Below, piece after piece: positions 33,775 through 45,700 of a DNA stretch of 64,000 nucleotides. The notes under the pieces are model-generated. The model worked only from the letters and a program-made list of their open reading frames with translations. It was not told the DNA's origin and made no database searches. Location: NCBI GenBank assembly GCA_946894095.1, contig OX335653.1, positions 16,373,001-16,437,000 on the forward strand, in the 5' to 3' direction. This DNA comes from Incurvaria masculella. Its lineage: Eukaryota; Arthropoda; Insecta; Lepidoptera; Incurvariidae. Position 1 is the first letter of the stretch, and the number at the start of each line of letters is the position of its first letter. A program made the position numbers and the translations under genes.

Positions 33775-36700
33775 CTGCGGACACACGAGTGCACAGTTCC
33801 ACAGTAGACTGACCCACGGAATGACACAGGGATTCGTAATCTCGACGATCGATCGGCGAAAGTCCCTTTGCATCATCAGTATACAACTGAGAAGGACAAC
33901 TAGGTTCAGGGAGAGGTGGGCTAGCCTTCCATGCCAGAGGTCGTGGGTTATAATACCCATTCATACACCACTTTCTTTCTCTTTCTGAGTTGGATAAGTG
34001 CATTTCGTTAAGAATACGAGCTCTAACACGGTTTGGAATCCATGTAAAACTGTAAGTCCCTTTCAACTACTAGGTGGTGGGATTAAATCCGCCGGAATAC
34101 CATCGTGTTCGATGTAAAGATGGTCGAAATAGCAATGAAAAATTTGTGTTTCAGATGACAACGGTGCTAAAGAAGTTTTCACTTCTAAAAGAGAATTCCA
34201 AATCAGTCAAGGCGATTGAAAATTATTAGTGAACAAGGAGAAATCATGATACATATACGGGTCAAATTGATAACCTCTCAATTTATGAAGTCTATTAAAA
34301 ATGGCGCCTGGCCGCTGGATTGCTGTCTTTAGTAACCATAAACCATTTCTGAGAAATTCGAACAGTAATATAGTTACCAAAGCGAAAAGGGGGACAAGGA
34401 TGTAAAATAAGCAGTTATGTTGTGAATTTGTGTCCATTTCTTGTAGTTTTGTCCTATTCCACGTTATGTTTTAAGTAAGTCTATGGGAGGACAATATTGA
34501 CCGCCAAACAGATCGGATCTGTAGTCGGATTCGAAGGTTGCAAGGTTTATTAGAAGCTTTCTCCTGGGAACTAGAAAAGTGTAATAAGTAGGTAGTTCAT
34601 GCGAGCGGAGCCGGGAACAGAAGCTAAATGTCTTAATTTGACCCGTAACCAATTAACCTTTCAATTAAAGGGTCAACTGTGTTTGCGGTAGATTGGGTTG
34701 GAGTCCCACATCTTGGACTTGAAATTAGATGAGTTACTATTGGCAAGTTGTGTAAAGTTACTATAGGTAAATTAGTAATCCAGTGCTACCACAATACGGG
34801 ATTATGCGCATATATGTATGTATGCATAATATGAAGTATAGATCGAACATGCTAAAATTCTTGCTCATAAACTGGTGTTATGGAGATGCACTTATATAAA
34901 AAAAATATTATTCCTATGGCTAGAAGAACAAATGGTACTCTGTACTGCTTTAAATAGTCACAACACAAAAACGGACATTTTAGAAGCCATACAACACTAG
35001 CCTCCGCAGTTTCCAATGCTCTGGAAAACTTGTTCATGTAATGAAGTGTTTACAGGTACGAATGTAGGAAAAACCCAAGCATACTGTTATTTTTGTTAAT
35101 ATAAACATCATACAATAAATGTCCACAATTTCGCCGAGCACTGAGGCAGCGGTTTCGTATCTTCTTTCTTTTAAACATGACTGCCGACTATTGCAATGAG
35201 TACGTTAAAGTGTGTAGCTATTCAGCTGTTGCTAGCAGTACCAAATGAGGTGAGACGATGTACGTAACATTCATGTCAGGTTGACAAAATTCCCACACAT
35301 TAACAAATGCAGATTAAAATACAAGGCTTATAAAAGCAGAGGCATTGAGGTATGTCTAGGTTGGCAAAGTAAAGTATAATTTCTGTTACACCTTCGTATA
35401 CAGCATTGACTAATAATCTGGGCCTCATATTCCCGGGAGCTGTAAGTGCTTGTATTTGGCTAAATGAGAGATTTAAAGGTAAACATTAAACAAAGCATGA
35501 CGATGAACGAAGCAAATGAAGACAGATGAGCAACGAGTAAGGATGGAAGAGAGTAGAAACTGAAATTCGTTTCTTTAGGGATAGTGTAGCCACTTTTACA
35601 TACAGAAAAGGAAGCGCCAGCTACTACTGATTTTCTCGAGTTAAGAATATCACAAGATGCTATTTAGTGCAACGAATATTCGATGTTGCGCGTCCCGAGT
35701 TGGTAAGCGAACTAAGTACCATGGATTAATAATTACTTATTGGCGTCAGTAGATGGCACGCCGCCATAGTGATGGAAGTTTCATGTAATATGTGTTAAGC
35801 AAGACGCCCTCTATTCCAAAAAACATATAAATATGATAGTAACTTCTATTCAATCGATCACAACACAAAGAGTATTTGCGCCAAAAGATGGAGCAGCTGT
35901 CAGACTCACTGTTTTCAATCTATTAAAAAGTCATTTGATTTTATGGGTAGTCAAAAATGTGTGTATCAATCCAAAATTGTATATTAACCAACTTCAAAAC
36001 AAAATTTTGTTTTTTTTTTATTTTTTTTTTTATATTTATTTATTTATTTGGTGCACACAATAAATCTATGAATAAATCCCATGTTTGTACAGCGCTATCT
36101 CTTGGCTATTTCGCAATTTGTAGGTACGAAAGTGGCGCCATCCTATTTCCATGTATCCATGCAGTTACGCCATCTATTTTTCGTCCCTTCCACATTGACC
36201 TATTGCTGAAACATAAAGGTCTTCTTTCATTTATGTAACTACACTTTGACGTTTTCGTTTCGTGGCTACGCTGCCACCATACGAATAAGTTTCGATCGCT
36301 CCTCCCGTCCGTCCATACTCGCTGCTCGATGGCGACACCGGATAGGAAGGCGAGAGCGAGTGATAGAGAGAGAGTGACAGAGAAAGAGAGAGAGAGAGAG
36401 AGTTGGAGCGTCACAGCACGACACAGGTGATGTAATGGTGTGCGGTACATACGAAGGCGTGCGTACCGTCGGGGCTGTGCGGCGGCGTGGCGGTGCGCTG
36501 CGACGCGGACGGCGGGTCGGGCGAGGCGAGCGCGGCGCGCGACCCGCCGCCCCCACCCCCGCCGCCGCCGCCGCCGCCCGGCGACTCCAGCGTCGACGCC
36601 TGCAGGCTGTAGCTCTCCCTGCAACGTGCTCTCATAGCTCAGGGGCCTTACTTCTCTGCCCCGGTCATGCACCGCTTTCTTTTACTCTCTGAGCTGGATA

Positions 36701-39700
36701 AGTGCATTTCGACGAGCTGCTCCATGGTTCGGAATCCATGTAAAACTGTAGGTCTCCTTCGCCTACTAGGTGGTACGGTTTAAACCACGGTACCAACCTG
36801 GGCGTTGGTACCGGATGAAAAGATGGTCGAAGCGGCAATGACAATGTTTACGTGTTAGCCATCCAGTTCAATGTACCTGTGCTCATAAAGGGAAGGACCT
36901 GACATGGCACCTAATTCCTTCGGGAATGTGGTGTACTGGGCTAATATCATAACTGTAAATGTGTGGCATTAGCCATCCATGTCAGGTTGCATAAAAAAAA
37001 TAACCTCAACGGCATTCTACTCTCTGTAAGCCGAGGATCGTATAATGGCATCGCCACCCACCTGTATCCGGAGGTGGAGGAGGTCTGCGACACCTGGCTT
37101 TCGCTGTCCCACGAGGTGTCCGTGAGGTGGTTGCTGCTGTGCGGCTGCAGCAGCGGCGGCGGCCACGCGCGCCGCAGTGGCGCCGGCGGCGCGGAGAGCG
37201 GCGCCTCCGCTACGGGCTGCGTCGGCGACGAGCACTCCGACTCCATCTGGATATGCGCCACCTGGGAAGATGGATTCGGCCATATTAACCGAAGGAGATC
37301 GTGGCCTAGCGGTTTGGGGTCGCGCTTTTGAACCGGCTATCAAACATGGGTTTGGTGTCCAGTGTTGGCACCACTGTGTTTTTCGTTAAGAGTTTGATAA
37401 GTGCATTACATATGTAACCGGCTCATTGTCTCATGATATGAGACAATGCTTTACGGTCTCGGATCAAAAGGGAAGGAAATATGCCATCTAGCGCATCTAC
37501 TATAAGACCCGCTGTGTCATATTTTCTAAAACGACCAACTCAACTGTATAATATCGCCTAGCAAAGTATACACTGGAAATAGATATAATAAAAAGTCCCT
37601 TTTTTATATAGTTGATGTCAGCATGACAGATGAGATGCTACACGCAACCATAGTCGCTGACATATTGAAGGGTTTGTATGGGTGGGAACGGACATGAAAG
37701 TCCTGGCTTAGCACCAAATTTTTCTGGGCCTGCGGTATGTTGGGCTTATATCATGACTGTAAGTGTGGTTTCAGCCATCCATGTCCAGTTACATAAAAAA
37801 AAAAAAATTATTCTTTACAATTTACACGATCAATATGTACATGCTCAAACACCGTACCTCCGGCTTGTTCTTGCGGCTGCGTCGGAACTTGAAGGTCTTC
37901 TTGGAGGGTACGTGCGAGCGCTGCAGGCGCGGACGGCTGTCAGCGCGGTCGGGCGCCGCGTCCGAGCTGTCCTCCGTCGGCGACAGCGGTGACAACGGCG
38001 TCGTCGACGTCTCGCCTTGGCGATGAATCGACCAACAAATCTTTAATTTGAGTTTTAGCGACATCTACATTTGAAGCATTGTACTCAGAAAAAGTTTTTG
38101 GTCGTGACAACCATCAGAAGCAGGATTCGAACCTGCGAACTTTGGATTACATGCCCACTGCTCTAACCTACTGAGGTATCCCGACAATCATATCAGCCAT
38201 CGAATTTCTCGAAAAAAATCTTTTTGTGATGTTACTTGTTTAAATTTTGTCTTGTCAAGGCGGTAGGGAAGTTTCGGGTTTTTCTTGCCTGGATGGAGAA
38301 CTGTGCATTTTTGAGTATTCAGTTTTATGAACCATTCTGACGACCAGCAAAGAATACTGTCTAGATCCTTTTGTAATTGGTCATAATTAATTACTGGGTT
38401 GTCAAGTACTTGGGAGTTGTCGGCAAATAATTTAAAGTTGCAATCTGTGGTTGTGTGCAGATCTGTTATAAATATGTTGCACAGGGTTGTTGCAATTACC
38501 GATCCTGTACCCCACTCCAGGCAGGTGTCTCCAGACTGTGTTTAATTTATTCTGACTTGTAGTCGTCTGCTATTTAAATAAAAAGAAAAACTAATTTAGT
38601 TAGAACATAACGTCAAAGAGAGCCTTTAAAATAAAACTCACCAGAAGTAAACTTGAACTCAACGGAGGGCACGAACCGCAGCTTGGTAGGGTTGGTGTAG
38701 ATGGGTGCACCCGGGGCCTTCACGTCGTGGTACTGAGTGGACACTGAGATGTGGTGGCCTGCAACATGTGGGGAATTATATATCATCACCTTAATATCGC
38801 TGATCAAAGCTGTACAACTTTGCGTATCCATGTTCTATTCAATGCAAGAGATATTATAGCGTTTCTGTTCAATGATAGGCTATAAATGCACTATGAATAA
38901 CATTTGTAATTGCTAATTTACGATATTCTGTTTTATTAAATTTATTTTTACACACAAACATGTGAAACGGGTTACAGAAACGTACAAAGTTCTCTGTCAA
39001 TTTAGATGTTATAGTAGGTACCATCCATAAAAACATATATAACATTTTATTATATATTTAGCATTACTACAAACCTAAATTTTGTATAACTATGTAGGTA
39101 TATGTAAATTTAATTGCTGACTCAACATTGTTAGCGGTGGTATTGGAAATGGGGCAACTAAAAGCATTTTTTTATTAATTGTAATATGATATTTGCAAGT
39201 CTGCTCTTCTCGAACTGACACGATTAATAACGTGTCCAAGTGTAGGTATCCTACCTTTAAATAAGAAATGAAATACCATACGAAAAAAAATATTTTTTCG
39301 AAAATGTTTTAATACTTAAGGGTTTACAAGGCCGTGACTTACGGACATACAGATGTGTACGATGCGTACCAATATTGGCCTGCTTAATAATATTGCAGTT
39401 AGCATGTTCGCAAGTGATGTACCAACCGGTGTGTGCGAGTATGCCCGCGTTGATGGAGGAGAAGTGCGCGCCGGCGTCGAGCTGCGGCCGCCCCTCCGCC
39501 GCGCCCATGTGCTGGCTCGTCGTCGAGCTGCTCGACAGTGACTCTGCGGGCGGTTTTAATTAAAAATTATTAAAAATTTGTTTAAAGTACAGTAGCTTAA
39601 CCTAAACATAAACCCTTTTACTAATAAACCCTAATCATCGTGCTATACAATGTTTTGTCCTTTGCATTGACATGCACTTTCGAATTCGAGAGAAAGGTAC

Positions 39701-42700
39701 AAAACATTGTGTAACTGTTCAGATGATGATCTGGGTTTATTAGTAACAAGGTAACAATTTAATTTCGCATATCTATAGATTGTCAGCCTCAGTGGCCCAG
39801 TGGCGCGACACTTCGGCGATCGCTCTCCGAAGTTAAGCAACGCTGGGTCCGGTCTGGTCTTGGATGGGTGACCATTCGACCGTAGAGAGAGGTTGGCCGT
39901 GGTTCGGATTCCACGTTAAACTGTAGGTCCCCTTCCTTAATTACTAGGTGGTAGGGTTAATCCCGCCCGGGTTGGTACCATCGCATTGGATGAACGATGG
40001 TCGAAGCGGCAATGAAAATTGTCCGTGTTTTCCATCCAGTTCAATGTAGCCGTGCAATATAAGGAAGGTGCTGGCATGGCACCTAGTTCCCATGTGGTGT
40101 GTTGGGCTAATACCATGACAGAACTTGTGGTATTAGCCATCCATGTCCAGTCACATAAAAAAACTGTTCTGGCCGACACCAGTAGACTGCCAGAAGCCCC
40201 AGGTTAAATTTTCCCCACGAATAGCAATTATTTAGGGCACTTCAAGGGCCTTTGGGTTATAGACTGCCAGAACCCCCAAGTATATTTTACCCACGAATAG
40301 CCATTATTTATGGCACTTCAAGGGCCATCAGGTTATAGACTGCCAGAACCCCCAGGTTAAATTTTCCCCACTAATAGCACATTATTTAGGGTACTTCAAA
40401 GGCCATCAGGTTATAGACTGCCAGAACCCCCAGGTTAAATTTTCCCCACGAATTGCACATTATTTAAGGCACTTCAAGGGCTATCAGGTTATAGACTGCC
40501 AGAAACCCTAGGTTATTTTTTTCCCACGAATAGCACATTATTTAAGGCACTTCGGGGCTATCAGGTTATAGAATGCCAGAACCCCCAGGTTAAATGTTCC
40601 CCACAAATAGCACATTATTTAGGGCACTTCAAGGGCCATTAGGTTATAGACTGCCAGAACCCCCAGGTTAACTTTTGCCCACGAATAGCACATGAGGTCC
40701 GTGAGGTGTGTACCGCGTGGCGCAGGCCGTGGCGGCGCGTGGTCCGGCGTGCCGGCCGGCGTCCGCGGCGGCGCGCGCCCCGTCAGCATGCTGATGAGCG
40801 AGGGCCGGTGCTGGTGGCGCGTCTCCGTCGCGGCCGTGTACGTCGAGCGCGGCGGCGCCTCCGACGCGCGCTTCGCCGACACCGCGCCCACGCTGCTGGC
40901 GCCCTCCACCGCAAGCTCTGCGGACGCACGATCATTGAGTGCAATAAATGTGCGGTTCTAGCAAACTACGGTAATGATTCAGTGTGAACTGGCTTTACTC
41001 GTTCAATGGGCCCGGATATGCTCGGTGAAGCTATTGAGACCCGAGTCAATTAGGTGCCATAGCAGGCTCATAGATTTATAATTTGTTAGTGGCGTAAGTA
41101 TATGACCCACCGTAATAGTGACGGAAATTTCATACAATATGTGTTAAGCAAGCCGGTCCTCTATTGCAATAAACGTATAACTAGGATGGTAACTTTCATT
41201 CAATCGATCACAACAAAAAGATTGTTTGCTCAAAGAGATGGCGCAGCTATCAGGCTCATTTCTTTCTAATCATCATTCATCTTCATTTCTTAAAAAGTCC
41301 ATCGATTTTATGGGTTATAAAATTTTTTGTGTACGATTCAAAATTGTATATTTTCCAACTTTGACACAAAATTGTATTAGCAATCTATGAATAAATCCTG
41401 TCTTTGTACAGTACTATCTATTAGCTATTTCGCAAGTTTTAGGTACGAAAGTGGCGCCATCATATTTCCATAGCCGTAAACGTGTATCCATGCATTAATG
41501 TTTTCTTTCATCATGGTAGGCCCTTCCCTTTATAAGCATAGTTACATTGAACCAAATGGAAAACTAGGAAAAACCCGGGAGGGCTTAACCAGACCATCTG
41601 GTAGGGGAAGATGACCTATAGTTTTAGATGAATTCTGACCTTTTTTTTTATGTGACTTGACATGGATGGCTAATACCACACCTTCTGTCATGGTATTAGC
41701 CCAACACACCACATGGTAACTAGGTGCCATGCCAGCACCTTCCTTATATTGCACGGCTACATTGAACTGGATGGAAAACACGGACAATTTTCATTGCCGC
41801 TTCAACCATCGTTCATCCAATGCGATGGTACCAACCCGGGCGGGATTAACCCTACCACCTAGTAATTAAGGAAGGGGACCTACAGTTCAACGTGGAATCC
41901 GAACCACGGCCAACCTCTCTCTACGGTCGAATGGTCACCCATCCAAGACCAGACCGGACCCAGCGTTGCTTAACTTCGGAGAGCGATCGCCGAAGTGTCG
42001 CGCCACTGGGCCACTGAGGCTGACCTATGGAAAATAACGCATTAAAGACAATATACACTTATCCAAGGTTTTACATGAATTCTGAACCAAGGAACAGGAT
42101 GCATTGAAGACAAAATGCAGTTATCCAAGGTTTTACATGAATCTGAACCATGGAACAGGACGCATTGAAGACAAAATGCAGTTATCCAAGGTTGTACGTG
42201 AATTTTAAACCATGGAACGGTACTCGTTTGAGATATTGATAACAAAATTCACTTATCCAAATCCAAATTGAAAGTAAGTGGGTCGGGGATGGAACCTCTT
42301 GCATGAGAGCGAGGCTTTGAGCCACAGAGCAGTCGTGCAACTCACCGAACTTGTAGAGGTCGTGCGAGTCGCGCAGCTCGGTGAGCTCGCGCGTCAGCTG
42401 ACCGAGCAGAGCGCCGCGGCCGCGCGCCGCCGGCAGCTTGAGGCCGCGCACGCGCTCGCGCACCACGAACTGCATGTGCCGCTCGTTGTCGCCGATCGGC
42501 GGCTGCGACAGCTGCGCGGGGGGACGTCTCGGTTAAATGCGCCCCGTGGAGTGGGCATAGTGAATCAAACCTTCGACACGAAATACGCCACAAAGGCTTA
42601 AGTGTGGAAACCGAGCCCGACTACAAGTAACAAGCAAGTAAGTGGGCATAGTTATGAAATCATACAAGTAAAGTAAAGCCTCGGTAGCTTAGTGTGCGAC

Positions 42701-45700
42701 ACCTTGCAAATAGATAAGCTGAGGCTGAGAGGTGATCCTCTGAGCGTGGTTGGGTTCTGGATGGGTGACCATTTTCAACCGTTGAGGCTGGCCGTGGTTC
42801 GGATTCCACGTAAAACTCTAGGTCCCTTTCCTTATTTACTAGGTGGTAGGGTTAACCCCACCCGGGTTTGTACCATCGCATTGAATGAACGATGGTCGAA
42901 GCAGCAATGAAAATTGTCCGTGTTTTCCATCCAGTTCAATGTAGCCGAGCAATATAAGGAAGGTCTTGGCATTGCATCTAGTTCCCACGTGGCGTGTTAG
43001 GCTAATATTGGATGGTCAGTTTGGTATCAGACATGCATGTCCAGTTACATAAAAGAAAAACATATCGGCAATGGCGGGACGAAGTTCGAGGTGTGGTGAA
43101 GCACGTCCACTCCATGCACATTCTCCATCTGCACTCACCTTGTGCACGATGAAAGGCAGCAGGAGCACGTACAGGGGCGTGCGGTAGGTGACGACGTACT
43201 CGAGGAAGTCCCACAGGTGCTGCGCGGCCTCGTTGCGGCGGCCGAGCTCGCGCATCGCGCGGGCGATACGCGCCCACTCGCCGCACAGCTCGCTCGAGAA
43301 GCACGCGCACATTATCTTGAGTGCTGTGGAAAAAAAAATGTTTAAGCAGAAAATAGATGGGAATACATCGAAAGTATGATTAAAATAATTTATCAGCAGT
43401 ATGTGTGCACGTTTCGCATTGAATTTTAAACGATTACAGAGCTAAAAGCGTATAGAAGCGTCCCGAATTCGATTACACGCTCAAAGCTGCAAGCATCGCA
43501 AACTATTGGGACCGTTTGTGTACCCACTTACGAAAAAAAAACAACAAACATGGAACAAATGACATAAGTTTATTTATTTATTTATTTTATATTAGACAGG
43601 CAGCCTAGGTTCATATTCATTGATGTATAAACAAATTTTATTTTTTGTTTCACTTAATCGGTTTCAGTTCCTTAGTTACTTATTTTAAAAATGTATTTAT
43701 TTAGATAAGCGTCCAAACGGTTCTTAAACTGATTAGTATTGTTTGGACTGATAATATCCTCTGTAAGTTGGTTCCAATCGTCAACCACTCTGTTGGTTAT
43801 TAAGTGATTCCGTGTGTTGGGTTTGTGTTCTGTTTTATTCAGTTTTAGAGTGTGACCTCGCAGGTGACTGTTATGATTACTAGTGAACATTTCCTTCATT
43901 GCACATGTTTTTTTGTAGAGACAGTACCATAACCTGACTACACTCTGATGATGTTGATGGAGAGTTTGTTAGACAAAGTGCCATGGTGGGACAGGGGGGA
44001 CACACTCACCCAGGAAGGAGATCCTGTAGAGCTGACTGGACACCTTGGTGATGTGGCGCGTGTCGCGGCTGCCCGTGAAGGTAAGCGAGTTGGCGCGCGC
44101 GTCGGAGGCGGCCATCTTGGCGCCAGCGGCGGCGGCCTGGCCCGGCGGCGCCGGCGGACACAGCGCGGAGAGCACCACCGACACCACATAACTGATGTCC
44201 GACTGCCGCAGTGGTGGGACGTCTGAAAAGATTAATAACGTGAGGCAAAAGAGCAGCGCCGAGGTAGAAATGTTTCCATAGAAGCGACAAGTGCAGAAGA
44301 AATCAGCGTTGCCTCACGAAACATGGACAATTTTTATTGCCACATCAACCATCCTTGATTCAATGCGATGGTACCAATCCGGGCGGGAGGGTTAATCGAG
44401 CGAGGACCTTAGGACGGAAGTGGCAACCGAAGCTCGCATGGGTACTTTACATACAATGACCGTAGCTCCGTTGAATCAATTCATTTACGAATTCGCACAC
44501 TACTGATTTTCTCAAGTTCCAACCACACGTAAGTAATTTAAAGAACTTCACAGGACGCGATTAAGTGCAACGTACAGACGATGTTGCGCGCCCTGAATTC
44601 GTAAGCGAACTAAATACAGTAAGAAATGTTATCATTTTCCACTAACTTGTAGCTACGCTGCCGCCATACGAATGAGTTTCCATGAAACTCCCATAATTCC
44701 TTGCTCGCTTGGAAAAATAGCTTTACATGGGTTCCGAATTATGAAAAAACTCGCATTTTCAACAAACCAACTTTTTCGATACAAGAAATCTGGATGACTA
44801 ACTCCCCATAACTAGCGTTATGATATGAGCCTGATACACTACATTCCCGAAGGAATCAGGTGCCATGCTAGGATCTTTTATAGTTTTTAAGAAAAATATT
44901 TTTATAATGTTTAATTACTACTTACACTTTCTTTTTCGGTAGGTTTATTATTATTATGTTATTATGTTATTTACATCACTAGCAGCTTAAAGCTGATGCG
45001 TGAATTTCATTTTTCCCGGAGTGCACTTGTATATTAAAAGAATAAATAAAAATGGTATTACTAATATTACTTATCATTCACATTCTATATTTGTTTTGAT
45101 TTTATTTATTGGTTGTTGATTGTTTATTATTATTATTGTTTTTTTTTTTTTATTGCCTTTAAGTGTTTGTCTAGTCGGTTTTTAAATCCATTTACATTTT
45201 CAGCACTAATGACCTCCTCCGGCAGCTTGTTCCAAGAGTCTACAACTCTGTTCACCAAGAAGTGTTTCCTGGGGTTAGAATTTGATGCAGTAGTTTCAAG
45301 ATATTGCTCTTTAGTGATATAAATAAATAAAATAAAATAAAATGCGCACGGCTAAAATGAACTCGTTCATGGCCCTTTCAATCGGGCGGGCTTAACCACC
45401 TAGTAGGGGAAGGGGACCTACACTTTTCACTTCCGAACCATGGAACAGCTCACATTTTCACCTAGTTCCCATGTGGTGTGTTAGGCTATCTGACGTTCAG
45501 TTTGGTATTAGCCATCCGTGTCCAGTTATATAAAAAGAAAACTTATCCATCTCAGAAAGAGAAAGAAAATGGTGCATGACCGAGGCGAGGCGTTGAACCA
45601 AGATATCTTGCATGAAAGGCCACGAGCTGTACGATTTGCTAACTACTAGGCTACGGGCCACACAACGATAACAGACCTTTTCTGCCGCTGCCGACGCGGA

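Noticed and set aside
36435..36692. Arg/Ala-rich plus-strand frames over unc80 exon w27
   Set aside because: Opposite-strand shadow of the GGC glycine run.
38113..38185. Calling the cloverleaf at 38.1 kb a functional tRNA-Thr
   Set aside because: A at position 33 and a mismatch in the anticodon stem make it a tRNA-like relic at best.
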